Source of the DNA: Oscillatoria sp. SIO1A7
GTDB taxonomy: Bacteria > Cyanobacteriota > Cyanobacteriia > Cyanobacteriales > Laspinemataceae
NCBI GenBank assembly: GCA_010672965.1
Contig: JAAHFN010000015.1
Coordinates: forward strand, 18,727-82,726
Length of the DNA: 64,000 bases
Reading direction: 5' to 3'
Within the stretch, counting starts at the first letter, position 1. Every line of letters starts with the position of its first letter. The notes under the pieces are model-generated. The model was given only the letters and a program-made list of their open reading frames with translations, searched no databases and was not told the origin of the DNA. Position numbers and translations under genes: made by a program. This document shows, one piece after another, positions 1 to 8,119 of this stretch.

Positions 1-236
1 ACGTAGGGGCGACAGCATCTCCAAGACAATCTCTTAGCTCCGAACGGGAATTCTCATGCTGGGATGCTTCGCCCCAGAAACCTCACATCAAGCGCGAGAA
101 CCGCTATGGCGCGATCGCTCCTCCTCCCATTACCCTTAGCTTTTGCATTTCGCGGCTCTTATACTCCATCGGCCCCGGAGATAGTATCGTTCCCAATAGT
201 ATCTTTTTGGTAACTATCTCACTTTTTAGTGCCTAC
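1..236 (-). repeat. Degenerate copy of the TATAGCG-ended repeat element, then gene-free spacer
   Basis: Bases 1-85 read, on the minus strand, like the interior of the elements at 15050-15189 and 46861-47012. Shared blocks include GCGACAGCAT and TGGGATGCTTCGCC, in the same order and spacing but with many differences. The conserved ends are missing, so this is a decayed or window-truncated copy. The rest, to about base 236, contains a HIP1 site and no coding signal that I can see. Confidence 0.55.
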
Positions 237-266
237 TTTACATCAGAAAGTTACTTACTCTATAAT
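237..266 (+). promoter_or_regulatory. Sigma-70-type promoter for the CDGSH gene
   Basis: TTTACA (237-242) and a perfect TATAAT (261-266) are 18 bases apart, about 120 bases upstream of the ATG at 388. The next gene on this strand is the CDGSH gene, so it is the likely target. The call rests on the sequence match alone. Confidence 0.5.
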
Positions 267-387
267 TAGTACATCCCCGGACAGCAATACCTTGCAGGTT
301 TTGGAAATAGCCAAAGTCTGGGAGGAGCGAGGATAGCTTGTTCCGATTTTAGAGAGATCCGTTTTTAATCAGAGAGGAGAACTACAA

Positions 388-624
388 ATGAGCAACGCTG
401 TAATAGCCGATCTTAAACCTGCTGTTTTAACCCTGGAGCCCGGTACCTACTACTGGTGTTCTTGCGGCCAGTCCACCAACCAGCCCTACTGCGATGGTTC
501 TCATGCAGGCACCGACTTCGTACCTTTAGCCTTGGAGATAACTGAGACAAAGCAGGTGGCGTTATGCTTGTGCAAACAGACTGGGAACCAACCCTTTTGT
601 GACGGAGCCCATGCCAAGTTATAA
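388..624 (+). CDS. Double CDGSH iron-sulfur protein
   Basis: A 78-residue soluble protein made of two CDGSH-type iron-sulfur cluster sites. The first has C24, C26, C35 and H39 (ending PYCDGSH). The second has C60, C62, C71 and H75 (ending PFCDGAH). Each follows the family pattern C-X-C-X8-C-X3-H, so each half should bind one [2Fe-2S] cluster through three cysteines and one histidine. There is no signal peptide or membrane anchor. The start is supported by AGAGGAG about 8 bases upstream. Bacterial two-site CDGSH proteins are thought to act in electron transfer or iron-sulfur handling, but the substrate is unknown. It appears monocistronic, with a promoter at 237-266. Confidence 0.9.
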   Translation: MSNAVIADLKPAVLTLEPGTYYWCSCGQSTNQPYCDGSHAGTDFVPLALEITETKQVALCLCKQTGNQPFCDGAHAKL

Positions 625-688
625 GCGGTAATATAAAATCCGTTTAACAATACTTTCGTAGGACGGGCTTTACGTCAGATACCCCGGC

Positions 689-845
689 AGGGAGACATGG
701 GGACATGGGGACATGGGGACATGGAGACATGGAGACATGGGAGAGAGTTTGGGGAGCATAATCCGTTCTCCAATTCCTCCCACCCTTCCCACACGCCCCC
801 TGCCTCTTCCAATGCCCCATGCCCCATGCCCGATGCCCCATGAAC
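689..845. repeat. ACATGGGG and ATGCCCC tandem arrays
   Basis: About six copies of an 8-base unit ACATGGGG (variants with GGAG) are followed by C-rich sequence and then by 7-base ATGCCCC units. The G-rich left and C-rich right arms are roughly complementary. Short open frames on both strands here are repeat artefacts. Confidence 0.8.
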
Positions 846-923
846 GAAATCAATTTGAAAAATGCGCGGATATGGTTGATGATGAAGATAAGAAACTGAC
901 GCAAAGAAATAGATTGCTAGCCC

Positions 924-1841
924 ATGAGTAATCCTGGTTTACCCCCAATTTATGCCGATACGCCGGTGGAGCTGGTCCCAGACCAAATAGTCTCCTCTTT
1001 CCCAGCCAATACCTTTTTAGAAAATCTGGCGATCGCCCCTGACGGCACCTTATTCGTGACAAATCACGAAGTCGGGGAGATTTTGCAGATTACGCCGGAG
1101 GGAGATACCTCTATTTTTGCCAAGAACGACGGTAAGGTTACGGGCATTGCTTTTGCTCCCGATGGCGGACTTATTTTAACCGGCTGGAATGCTGAGGGAT
1201 TATCTATTATTCTCTACGCCGCTCCTGATGGTGCTATAGAGCTACTAGCGACCCTGCCCGAGGCCATGTTTCTCAATGGCATTACACCTCTGTCTCCAGA
1301 TCTATACGTTACGGCAGATTCTTATCGGGGCTGCATCTGGCAGTTTGACCGGACAACTGGCGAAGTCTCTATTTGGTTGGAACACGATCTCTTGGCTCGC
1401 AGCAATCCAGACAATCCTTTCCCTGCTGCTAACGGCATTAAACGGTTTGGGGATACTCTTTATGTTTCCAATACTGAAAAAATGCTGCTCCTGAAAATTT
1501 CTATTGACGAAAACAATCTACCCGGAGAACCGACAGTTTTCGTTGCCCCAACTAATATAGATGACTTTGCCTTCGATCGCGAAGGCAATCTCTACGCTGC
1601 CACCCATGTTTACAATAGCGTCCTCAAGATTACTCCTGCTGGAGAAACAACCGTTGTTGCCCAAGCCGAACAAGGAGCGATCGGCAGCACTGCAGTGGCC
1701 TTTGGACGGCGAACTGACGATGCTAGCAGCATTTATATAACGACCAATGGGGGAATGTTTTTGCCTCCCCCCGGGGGCGTGGTTCCGGCCAATTTGGTGC
1801 GCCTTGAGGTCGGCAATCCCGGACATTCTTTCAGTTTTTAG
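924..1841 (+). CDS. SMP-30/gluconolactonase-like beta-propeller protein
   Basis: A 305-residue protein with propeller-type repeats such as [32 protein letters not shown] and [20 protein letters not shown]. These are typical of the SMP-30/gluconolactonase/LRE superfamily, whose members are calcium-dependent lactonases or sugar-binding propellers. NGI and asparagine-rich turns at mid-length fit the usual metal-site region. I cannot assign a substrate. There is no clear signal peptide, so it is probably cytoplasmic. The next gene begins only 9 bases after the stop, so the two are probably co-transcribed. The real start could be a few codons later, because no strong ribosome-binding site precedes 924. 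Confidence 0.75.
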   Translation: MSNPGLPPIYADTPVELVPDQIVSSFPANTFLENLAIAPDGTLFVTNHEVGEILQITPEGDTSIFAKNDGKVTGIAFAPDGGLILTGWNAEGLSIILYAAPDGAIELLATLPEAMFLNGITPLSPDLYVTADSYRGCIWQFDRTTGEVSIWLEHDLLARSNPDNPFPAANGIKRFGDTLYVSNTEKMLLLKISIDENNLPGEPTVFVAPTNIDDFAFDREGNLYAATHVYNSVLKITPAGETTVVAQAEQGAIGSTAVAFGRRTDDASSIYITTNGGMFLPPPGGVVPANLVRLEVGNPGHSFSF

Positions 1842-1850
1842 TCAGCTACA

Positions 1851-2393
1851 ATGGACAGCCAGAAAGAATTAATAACCGTCGTCATTGCCCAACGGGTACA
1901 AGCTGGTCGAGAAGCCGAATACGAATCTTGGATTAAGAATATAACTCAGGTTGCCAGCACTTATCTGGGATATATGGGTATGAATGTTATTCGACCGCAA
2001 CCGGGAGTTCGGCCGGAATATGTGGTTGTGTTTCGGTTTGACAGCTACGAAAACCTAAAAGCCTGGATGACATCGCGAGAACGCCAGTATTGGCTCGCCC
2101 AAGCCAAACCCTTAGTCGCGTCCGATCCAGAAATTCAGCAAATTAGCGGTATCGATGCCTGGTTTTCCATACCCGGTCGGGCTTTGACAACTCCGCCCCG
2201 ATATAAAATGGCTTTGCTTACCTGGGCAGTTGTGTATGTATTAATCAATTTTTTGAATACATTCGTAACGCCTTTACTGAAACCTTTGCCCCTCCCGATA
2301 GCATCGGCGATCGTCTGTGGCATCATGGTTGTTTTGCTCACTTATATTGTGATGCCACAAGTGACCCGGTTATTTAGAAGATGGTTGTATTAG
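1851..2393 (+). CDS. ABM-domain protein with C-terminal membrane anchor
   Basis: A 180-residue protein. Residues about 5-100 form an antibiotic-biosynthesis-monooxygenase (ABM) ferredoxin-like fold (ITVVIAQRVQAGREAEYESW, then YVVVFRFDSYENLKAWMTS). Two hydrophobic helices follow at about 120-140 and 148-170. The combination of a soluble ABM domain with two C-terminal transmembrane helices is a known bacterial architecture of unproven function. ABM domains oxidise small aromatic or quinone-like compounds or degrade haem. It probably shares a transcript with the propeller gene upstream (9-base gap). Confidence 0.8.
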   Translation: MDSQKELITVVIAQRVQAGREAEYESWIKNITQVASTYLGYMGMNVIRPQPGVRPEYVVVFRFDSYENLKAWMTSRERQYWLAQAKPLVASDPEIQQISGIDAWFSIPGRALTTPPRYKMALLTWAVVYVLINFLNTFVTPLLKPLPLPIASAIVCGIMVVLLTYIVMPQVTRLFRRWLY

Positions 2394-2418
2394 CAATACG
2401 CTATTTTCCGCAGGGAAC

Positions 2419-2661
2419 GATCCCCCCAACCCCCCTTAAAAAGGGGGGCTTAATACCGTTTCTTTATGAAGATGCAACAAATTCGCCGTTCGGGCGCTCG
2501 CGCTTCGTTGCCCAGTCCGTTAGCGGGCTATGCCCTCCTTGGGCAGGCTACGCCAACGACAAGCGAGCGCCCGAACGGTGGATAAGGTCGCTATTCGTTG
2601 CATCTTCATACAGAATTGGTCTAAGACTATTGCCCCCCTTTTTAAGGGGGGTTGGGGGATC
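2419..2661. repeat. Nested palindromic element (MITE-like)
   Basis: The outer arms pair GATCCCCCCAACCCCCCTTA (from 2419) with its complement ending near 2661. Inside them a second inverted pair starts at CTTTATGAAGATGCAACAAA and ends at TTTGCATC-type sequence around 2600-2615. A third arm, GCCGTTCGGGCGCTCGC, pairs with GCGAGCGCCCGAACGG. The inner module (2455-2620) recurs at 7947-8066. No transposase is encoded, so it is a non-autonomous element or structured repeat. The gap 2394-2782 holds nothing else that I can identify. Confidence 0.75.
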
Positions 2662-2782
2662 GGGCGTTGGTAAGCGATAGGGTATTTGTTGGGTTACTCG
2701 CACGAGTTGGCTGCGCCAACGCGAACGCTCTGATTTTTGATTTTGGCGAAGGTACTGATTAGAATTGGGGGATTGGGAAGTT

Positions 2783-3211
2783 TCATTCGGGCAACCAATC
2801 CCCAAGAATGCGATCGCTAGAGTAGGGGCAAGCGACTGGAAATGTTGCAATATCCAACCCAGTTTGTCTTGCTGCCTCTCGACATGCTCTTTTGTATTCC
2901 TTGTCAAGAATTTCATTTGGATAGTTTTTGAGACTGGGGCTATCCTCAATTTTACGACGAATTTGCGAACGACCATCGTTAATTGAATCTAGCCAACTAT
3001 CAGAGCGACGTTGGGGTTGATATTCCCACTTGAGTAAATGAAGAATTATGCGTTCCATCTGGGAACCAATAGCACTCCGTTCGCTTTTGCCCAAATCTTC
3101 CACCTCTTGAATCAGATGCTCCCAGTCAACTTCTTCCAATCTTTTCTCACGAAGAAGACGAGCAGTGCGGTCTGCCCATAACGTCAGGTCGGTATCGTAG
3201 GTTCCTAGCAT
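2783..3211 (-). CDS. DUF29 family protein
   Basis: A 142-residue protein matching the cyanobacteria-rich DUF29 family. It opens with YDTDLTLWADRTARLLRE, then EVDWEHLIQEVEDLGKSER and QMERIILHLLKWEYQPQRRS, and ends with a PVACPYSSDRIL-type segment, all family hallmarks. It is helical and soluble, with no known biochemical activity. The family is multi-copy in cyanobacterial genomes and is often found among mobile or accessory DNA. AAGGTG precedes the ATG at a good distance. It has no operon partner. Confidence 0.85.
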   Translation of the reverse strand: MLGTYDTDLTLWADRTARLLREKRLEEVDWEHLIQEVEDLGKSERSAIGSQMERIILHLLKWEYQPQRRSDSWLDSINDGRSQIRRKIEDSPSLKNYPNEILDKEYKRACREAARQTGLDIATFPVACPYSSDRILGDWLPE

Positions 3212-3553
3212 ATTTCACCTTATATAGCTTTCAGCAGTCAGCTTTTAGCAGTCAGCTTTTAGCAGTCATATCAAATCCGGTTAAATACCCGCACAAAAAA
3301 TTTGTAAATTCCTATGCCCCTCCGGGGCAGGCGAAGCCTACGACAGGCTCAGGACGAACGGTTAATATCAAATCCGGTTAAACAGTCACAGTTTGTAGGG
3401 GTTCCCCGTGCCCGCCCCGGGAGCGTCTGGGGCGGGCACGGGGCGGGCACGGGGGCACGGGGAACCCCTACGGGATTTATTTATGAGAGATTAACCGGAT
3501 TTCATATAATTAAGCGGATCTGATATCAGCTTTTATATAGCACAAGCAAACTT
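3212..3553. repeat. Spacer of small inverted repeats
   Basis: The spacer holds TCAGCTTTTAGCAG repeats (3233-3270), two copies of ATCAAATCCGGTTAAA (near 3268 and 3366) and an inverted pair around 3395-3475. The pair begins GTAGGGGTTCCCCGTGCCCG and ends with its complement. Another piece of the same GC-rich family lies at 63940-64000. No gene is visible. Confidence 0.7.
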
Positions 3554-4285
3554 CTATTCCCATTCCTCAAGGGCTTGCTGCGAGAGGGCGGCGAAAGTTT
3601 CCCGCAAGCGCTCCCAATTTATTTGGTTTGCTGGCAGGTCTTGCATTAGCTCTCCACCTTGTAAATGCAGTACCCGGTTGCTGAATTCCCGGGCTAAATC
3701 CAATTGGTGATTGGCCATTAAAATAGTCATTTGGCCGCTGCTAGCCAATTCGCTCAAAAGTCCGATGGTATGAGAAGCTCGACCGATGTCTAAAGCAGAG
3801 GTCGGCTCGTCTAATAACAAGATTTTTGGTTGCACGACCAAAGCACGGCATAAGGCGATCGCTTGACGCTGACCTCCAGATAGCTGAATTTCCGAGCGAT
3901 CGAGCCATTGCTGGGGAATGCGCAATTGCTCGATCCAGGTACTGAGTCTTTGGCTGATTTCTGGCGGCTTCATCCCTCGCAGTTTTAGGGGATAAGCAAT
4001 AGCGTCTCGCCCGGTCATTCCCAAAAGCTTGGGCTCTTGCAGCACCAAAGTAACTTGGCGTCGCAATTCGATTGCCTGCAAAGTCCGGTAATCTTGCCCT
4101 TCTAAATATATAGAGCCGTTGGTGGGTTCGCCGAGCCGATTCAATAAGCGCAATAGCGAAGTTTTTCCAGAACCAGTAGCACCTAGAATGGCAAGGCGAT
4201 CGCCTGCTTGCACCTCAAAGGAAATATCCTTAAGAATCTGCTGCCCCAGTTTGGTGGTGAGGCTCACCCGCTCTAGAGTTAGCAT
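3554..4285 (-). CDS. ABC transporter ATP-binding protein, FetA/YbbL-like
   Basis: A 243-residue ABC ATPase. It has Walker A GATGSGKT (35-42), a Q-loop (VLQEP), signature LSGGQRQ, Walker B ILLLDEP, a D-loop SALD and the H-loop histidine in MANHQLD. Overall it resembles the FetA/YbbL and phosphate-type subgroup, which works with a membrane permease in metal export or uptake. No permease gene lies nearby, so the partner must be encoded elsewhere. It starts 30 bases after sdhB on the same strand, so the two may be co-transcribed. The substrate is not assignable from sequence alone. Confidence 0.85.
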   Translation of the reverse strand: MLTLERVSLTTKLGQQILKDISFEVQAGDRLAILGATGSGKTSLLRLLNRLGEPTNGSIYLEGQDYRTLQAIELRRQVTLVLQEPKLLGMTGRDAIAYPLKLRGMKPPEISQRLSTWIEQLRIPQQWLDRSEIQLSGGQRQAIALCRALVVQPKILLLDEPTSALDIGRASHTIGLLSELASSGQMTILMANHQLDLAREFSNRVLHLQGGELMQDLPANQINWERLRETFAALSQQALEEWE

Positions 4286-4315
4286 AGTAAGGCATAGTAA
4301 GTTTATAAGTCCCGA

Positions 4316-5068
4316 TTAACCCAAAAAATTGCGGATTTTGTCGAGCAGAAAATCGCGATTGAGCCGAGATATATTGGTCATTTTGATTTCTTTCGGACAA
4401 GCCACTTGGCACTCGCCTTCGTTGGTGCAACTGCCGAAACCAGCAGCATCGTGGGCGGCGACTAGATTGCGGGCGCGCTCGAATCGCTCCGGTTGTCCTT
4501 GGGGTAGCATATTCAGGTGAGAAGCTTTGGCAGAGACGAAGAGCATGGCGGATCCATTTTTACAGGTAGCTACGCAGGCACCGCAGCCAATACAGGCAGC
4601 CGCATCAAAGGCGTCATTGGCAACTTCTTTGGCAATGGGCATGGCGTTGGCATCGGGAGCGCTACCAGTTTTGACGGTGATGTAGCCTCCTGCTTGGATA
4701 ATGGTATCGAATTGGCTGCGATCGACCATTAAATCCCGAACTATAGGAAAAGCTTTGGCTCGCCAGGGTTCGACGACAATAGTGTCGCCGTCGTTAAATT
4801 GGCGCATATGCAATTGACAGGTTGTTATTCCCTTTCCTGGCCCGTGGGGATAGCCGTCGATGTATAGTCCGCAGGAGCCACAAATTCCTTCGCGACAGTC
4901 GGATTCAAAGACTATTGGTAGCTTGTCTTCTGCTTCTAGGGAGCTGTTGAGAATATCTAGCATCTCCAGGAAGGAGATATCCCGGGAAATATTATCCACA
5001 TTGTAGGTTTCAAAGCTTCCCTTTTCTTGGGGCGATCGCTGTCTCCAAATCTTGAGGGTAAATTTCAT
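4316..5068 (-). CDS. sdhB: Succinate dehydrogenase/fumarate reductase iron-sulfur subunit
   Basis: A 250-residue electron-transfer subunit of succinate dehydrogenase (or fumarate reductase). The N-terminal ferredoxin domain has the [2Fe-2S] ligands in DCREGICGSCG and a later cysteine (TTCQLHM). The C-terminal domain has CIGCGACVATC for the [4Fe-4S] cluster and CTNEGECQVACPKE for the [3Fe-4S]/[4Fe-4S] clusters. It carries electrons from the flavoprotein SdhA to quinone at the thylakoid or cytoplasmic membrane. In cyanobacteria the sdh genes are commonly scattered, and no sdhA lies in this window. The length is normal for the family. Confidence 0.93.
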   Translation of the reverse strand: MKFTLKIWRQRSPQEKGSFETYNVDNISRDISFLEMLDILNSSLEAEDKLPIVFESDCREGICGSCGLYIDGYPHGPGKGITTCQLHMRQFNDGDTIVVEPWRAKAFPIVRDLMVDRSQFDTIIQAGGYITVKTGSAPDANAMPIAKEVANDAFDAAACIGCGACVATCKNGSAMLFVSAKASHLNMLPQGQPERFERARNLVAAHDAAGFGSCTNEGECQVACPKEIKMTNISRLNRDFLLDKIRNFLG

Positions 5069-5243
5069 ATTGGTATATTTCGATTATTTGTTCTATCAAT
5101 TATAATCAATCTAGCCACCAGAGTTAATTTTTTAGCTTTTTAGTACGATCGCGACTTACGCAAACTGTACCGCCTCAAGTTATATTTAGCGAGATGGTGC
5201 GCGATCGCGCACCATCTGTAAAGTGTCTAGATGTAAGTCTCGA

Positions 5244-5573
5244 TTATGTTATTCCAGGGAATAGCTGGGAAGTAAATAACATAACGCCCAGAGCTACGAC
5301 TCCAGCGACGAGCATTAGTCCGGCGGGCATAAACTTGCGAGTTTTCGCCAAACGGATAGCGAAAACTACTATCAAAACAGTCGTTACCAGCTTAACGAGA
5401 AGCATGGCCCAAGCAACTCCTTGAGCTGCAGCTATGCCGCTGGCCAGCAGCAACAGACCGCTAACAACCCCAGAAATTAAGGAGACTTTGCTTTTGACTT
5501 TGACGTAGCCGATAATCCCGCCGACAATGGCCAGGATGCCATAGGCGATCGCGGCAATAATACTTGCATTCAT
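5244..5573 (-). CDS. TMEM14/UPF0136 family small membrane protein
   Basis: A 109-residue protein that is almost entirely hydrophobic, with four predicted transmembrane helices separated by short glycine or lysine turns (GIIGYVKVKSKVSLISGVVS, then RLAKTRKFMPAGLM). This is the layout of the TMEM14 family (UPF0136), shared by cyanobacteria, chloroplast FAX proteins and mitochondria. Plant FAX1 exports fatty acids from plastids. A role in lipid or fatty-acid movement here is an inference from that family. It has no operon partner. Confidence 0.85.
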   Translation of the reverse strand: MNASIIAAIAYGILAIVGGIIGYVKVKSKVSLISGVVSGLLLLASGIAAAQGVAWAMLLVKLVTTVLIVVFAIRLAKTRKFMPAGLMLVAGVVALGVMLFTSQLFPGIT

Positions 5574-6283
5574 AAAACAGGTTTCTTTTCTCCCTACACC
5601 CTACACCCTACACGAATCGCATATCCTTTGGCTCCGCCCTATGCGTAAGCGCATAGGGCATATCGCGAGCATGGGCGTAGCGCGAAAGTCTATAAAAATC
5701 AGCTTCGATGCCCGGAACTAATAAAGCGCATCTTCATCCAGAAATGCAAAAGGGCGATCGTGCGAGGGAGCGATCGTGCGATCGGCAAATTTGCTAGCGG
5801 ACCGCGCTCCGCACCGACCGACCGCTCGACCGGGGGTCTGGGGAGTGTGGGAGATGTGGGAGGTGTGGGAAGAATTAAATAAAATTGTCCTCTCCCCCTC
5901 TCCCACCCTCCCCACCCTCCCCACAGCCTTTTTCAGCAAGCCCTATATATTGTGCCCTTTTGCCCAACTTCCTAATCCCGATGCCATCCCGACCAGTTTT
6001 GCGACTGTCTGCTCCAAAAGAGCTATATTTCCCTACCACCAGGAAAAAAATAAGACCGCTTGAGATAGTGGTAGGGCAATAGCACTGAAAGGCTCTTTGG
6101 GGTTGATAGCTTGGAATTATAGAACTCAAGGGAAAAGCAACAAAGGCGACAGCTTCTCGTAATATTGGGTCCTCTAGACCCGACAAAGAGCCTAAAAATC
6201 CGCTCCCGGGCTTCGGTCCTGCATAAAAGATTGTTTTTGCGCCAATACAAATATAGAAACGAACCGATAAGGAGAGTAACGAT
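5574..6283. repeat. Gene-free spacer with G-rich/C-rich composite repeat
   Basis: CCTACAC units occur near 5596-5614, a GCGCATAGGGC-type inverted repeat at about 5637-5661, and a composite array at 5828-5935. In the array, GGGAGTGTGGGAGATGTGGG leads to a core GAAGAATTAAATAAAATT and then CCTCTCCC/CACCCTCC units. The same core recurs at about 20068. From 5940 to 6283 I see no convincing gene. Confidence 0.65.
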
Positions 6284-6433
6284 ATGCAAGCCACTCACGC
6301 CGAAACAGCCCCCAGCTTCTGGGCCTCTATTAGTCTTTGCGCTCGCTCTTTCGCACAAGCGATCGGCTACTCCAGCCAAATACGAGCAAGGTTTAGAAAG
6401 CACCGACAACAATACCAAGTATGGTCGAGCTGA
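6284..6433 (+). CDS. Small hypothetical protein, 49 aa
   Basis: A short open frame with AAGGAG ending about 9 bases before its ATG. It encodes a 49-residue protein with an Arg/Gln-rich C-terminal half (QIRARFRKHRQQYQVW) that could be a short amphipathic helix. No family is recognised. Support is limited to the good ribosome-binding site and the absence of repeats in the frame. It could be a leader peptide or a chance frame. Confidence 0.35.
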   Translation: MQATHAETAPSFWASISLCARSFAQAIGYSSQIRARFRKHRQQYQVWSS

Positions 6434-6609
6434 GCCCCGCTTTTGCGGTGACCCGCATCACTTACCTCTCGACATCTGCGTCATCTAAAGTCAGTCTCGG
6501 GCATCACTGGAGCAGCCAGAAAACATCACCCTTTGTTTGCGGGCTCGATCGCTCCCATTTCTGCGAGATTGGCAGATGATAAAGATGTCGAGTTCAATCG
6601 AGTACCATC

Positions 6610-6849
6610 ATGATTCTTGCTCTCAATCCCACCAATCCCACAGTCAATCTTCTCCCGGGCGCTATTAACGAACTTATCGCCGTTGTCCGAGATACCAATA
6701 GCATTACCAAAGCCGATCGCTATGGGCTGATGGCGGCCATTTTAGATGAATCCCTCAGTGAAGAGGACCGTTGTTCTATCGATCGCCTGTTACGCTCTCT
6801 ATATAAAGGAAGAGTTAAAGTCGTAGATGAAATTTCCTATGTATTTTGA
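6610..6849 (+). CDS. Conserved-type small hypothetical protein, 79 aa
   Basis: A 79-residue, mostly helical protein with a regular amphipathic pattern (NELIAVVRDTNSITKADRYG, then MAAILDESLSEEDRCSIDRL). The composition looks like a real cyanobacterial protein, and two terminator-like hairpins follow it. I do not recognise a named domain. The ribosome-binding site is weak. There are no membrane segments. Confidence 0.6.
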   Translation: MILALNPTNPTVNLLPGAINELIAVVRDTNSITKADRYGLMAAILDESLSEEDRCSIDRLLRSLYKGRVKVVDEISYVF

Positions 6850-6935
6850 GACCTCTTGACTCATAACTAACTCAGGACTTGGACTCGACATTCTGCCCGC
6901 TGATTTCCCCAGAGATGGAAAATAGCGAAAAGCAA

Positions 6936-6966
6936 AAAAAGAGGGGTAAGACCCCCTCTTTAAAAG
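6936..6966 (+). terminator. Rho-independent terminator
   Basis: The stem AAAGAGGGGT / ACCCCCTCTTT with a 3-base loop lies about 90 bases after the 79-aa gene. A run of A precedes it and TTTAAAA follows. A second, weaker hairpin (TTCCCG ... CGGGAA, 6997-7020, then TTCTTAATTT) lies just downstream. Confidence 0.65.
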
Positions 6967-7023
6967 ATATCAATTTAATAAATGCACCCTGATAGCTTCC
7001 CGTTCGACAAAGAGCGGGAATTC

Positions 7024-7430
7024 TTAATTTAAGAATAACTCAGCCCAACAAGAATGGGTAGGGGGGCGCGAGACATTGGGGGAACAGGGGAGTAGGTGGA
7101 AGGCACAAGAGGGGAAAGACACTCCCGGCCATCGAGGGTTTAGGGATACATTTTTATGCAGATGACTGCTAACCGATCCTGGACTTTCGCCCGCTTGCTT
7201 GCCCGTGATGCCGATCGCGGATTTCCCAGATTGGCCTGACCAGGGTTGCCTTGCGAACATCACCAAATTTCCAGGATGCGATCGCCTCAATCCTTGCGAA
7301 CATCAAGATAGAAGTACGGACAAATAGATTTTCCCGGGTATTAATGAAATAGGCAGATTCCCGCTCGGATGAGACATCTGGGTTGCGAGTGCTATTGGAA
7401 TGCAGAATCCGCCGCTCGCGCTTCATATAA
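7024..7430. other. Gene-free spacer
   Basis: I see no supported gene. Frames on both strands are short and lack recognisable domains. The stretch has a short direct repeat (CCTTGCGAACATCA near 7250 and CCTTGCGAACATCAAG near 7297). It may be debris of the missing 5' part of the Uma2 gene that follows, but I could not recover that sequence in any frame. Confidence 0.4.
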
Positions 7431-7772
7431 GGAGGACATTACCAGGGAACGGCCCGGGAGTGGCTCTACTGGTACGACGAGGCAGGTTCTCGATATTCCG
7501 CCCACGAAGAAGTGGCGGCAGAGGAGCGAGCCATGAGACTAGCAGCGGAACAAGCCGGACTGGCAGCGGAACAAGCCCGACTGGCAGCGGAACAGCGAGC
7601 CGAACAATCCGCAGCGCAAGCCAAGCAATGGAAAGCCAACAGGACTTACGCATTACCGCCATATCTGGTAGGGGCGATTTCACCATTTGCCCTACATTTA
7701 GGTTCTATCGGCCAATTTGCCTAAGTCCTGGCCAAGTTAATAGAGTTGGGAATCGATCCCGACGATCTATAG
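7431..7772 (+). pseudogene. Uma2-family endonuclease, C-terminal remnant, interrupted
   Basis: The frame starting near 7431 reads HYQGTAREWLYWYDEAGSRY, the strand following the Uma2 nuclease core. An Ala/Glu/Gln coiled-coil tail follows (LAAEQAGLAAEQARLAAEQR), and the frame ends with the typical Uma2 terminus LIELGIDPDDL before TAG at 7770-7772. An in-frame TAA lies at 7428, and the N-terminal catalytic part is absent. An 89-base repeat (7641-7729) sits inside the tail and brings an in-frame TAA (7722-7724). The gene is therefore dead twice over: truncated at the 5' end and interrupted near the 3' end. Uma2 proteins are PD-(D/E)XK-fold proteins amplified in cyanobacteria. Confidence 0.75.
7641..7729. 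repeat. AGGACTTACGCA-ended element, copy 1 (inside Uma2)
   Basis: It begins AGGACTTACGCATTA and ends in the complementary TAAGTCCT, with GTAGGGGCGATTTC in the middle. Two related elements lie at 7855-7946 and 51398-51486. Removing about 90 bases restores the Uma2 reading frame across the site, so it looks like an insertion. Confidence 0.75.
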
Positions 7773-7854
7773 CAATCCCCGTGGCTGCCCCGATTGGTAT
7801 GGGGCACTCCCGGAAAACCCCTACATGGCATAATTCATTGAGACTTACTATATT

Positions 7855-7946
7855 AGGACTTACGCATTAAAGGTATATTTGGTAGGGGCGATCGCGCGAA
7901 ATCGCCCCTACATAAAGGGATGCATCTCTACAACTTGCGTAAGACC
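7855..7946. repeat. AGGACTTACGCA-ended element, copy 2
   Basis: It starts AGGACTTACGCATTAAAGG, has GTAGGGGCGATCGCGCG paired with its complement CGCCCCTAC, and ends ACTTGCGTAAGACC. It abuts the palindromic element at 7947. Confidence 0.75.
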
Positions 7947-8066
7947 AATTCTTTATGAAGCTGCAACAAATAATATAACGACCTTATCCACCGTTCGGCC
8001 ACCGTTCGGGCGCTCGTCCTGAGCCCGAACGGCGAATTTTGTTCCATCTTCATGCAGAAATGGTAT
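7947..8066. repeat. Second copy of the inner palindromic element
   Basis: It shares TTTATGAAG.TGCAACAAA, CGACCTTATCCACCGTTCGG and CGGCGAATTTTGTT with 2455-2620. It ends in ATCTTCATGCAGAAATGGT, the complement of its start. It has no coding capacity. Confidence 0.7.
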
Positions 8067-8119
8067 AAGTCCTGTATATATATCGGGAATCAAAAAGCAA
8101 TTGCGATAGGTTAACAGCG

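Noticed and set aside
2381..2680. 99-codon open frame
   Set aside because: It is entirely within the palindromic element and the composition reflects the arms.
7400..7870. 156-codon open frame overlapping the Uma2 remnant
   Set aside because: Another frame shows clear Uma2 similarity. This frame has low-complexity Ser/Gly/Thr runs from the coiled-coil codons.
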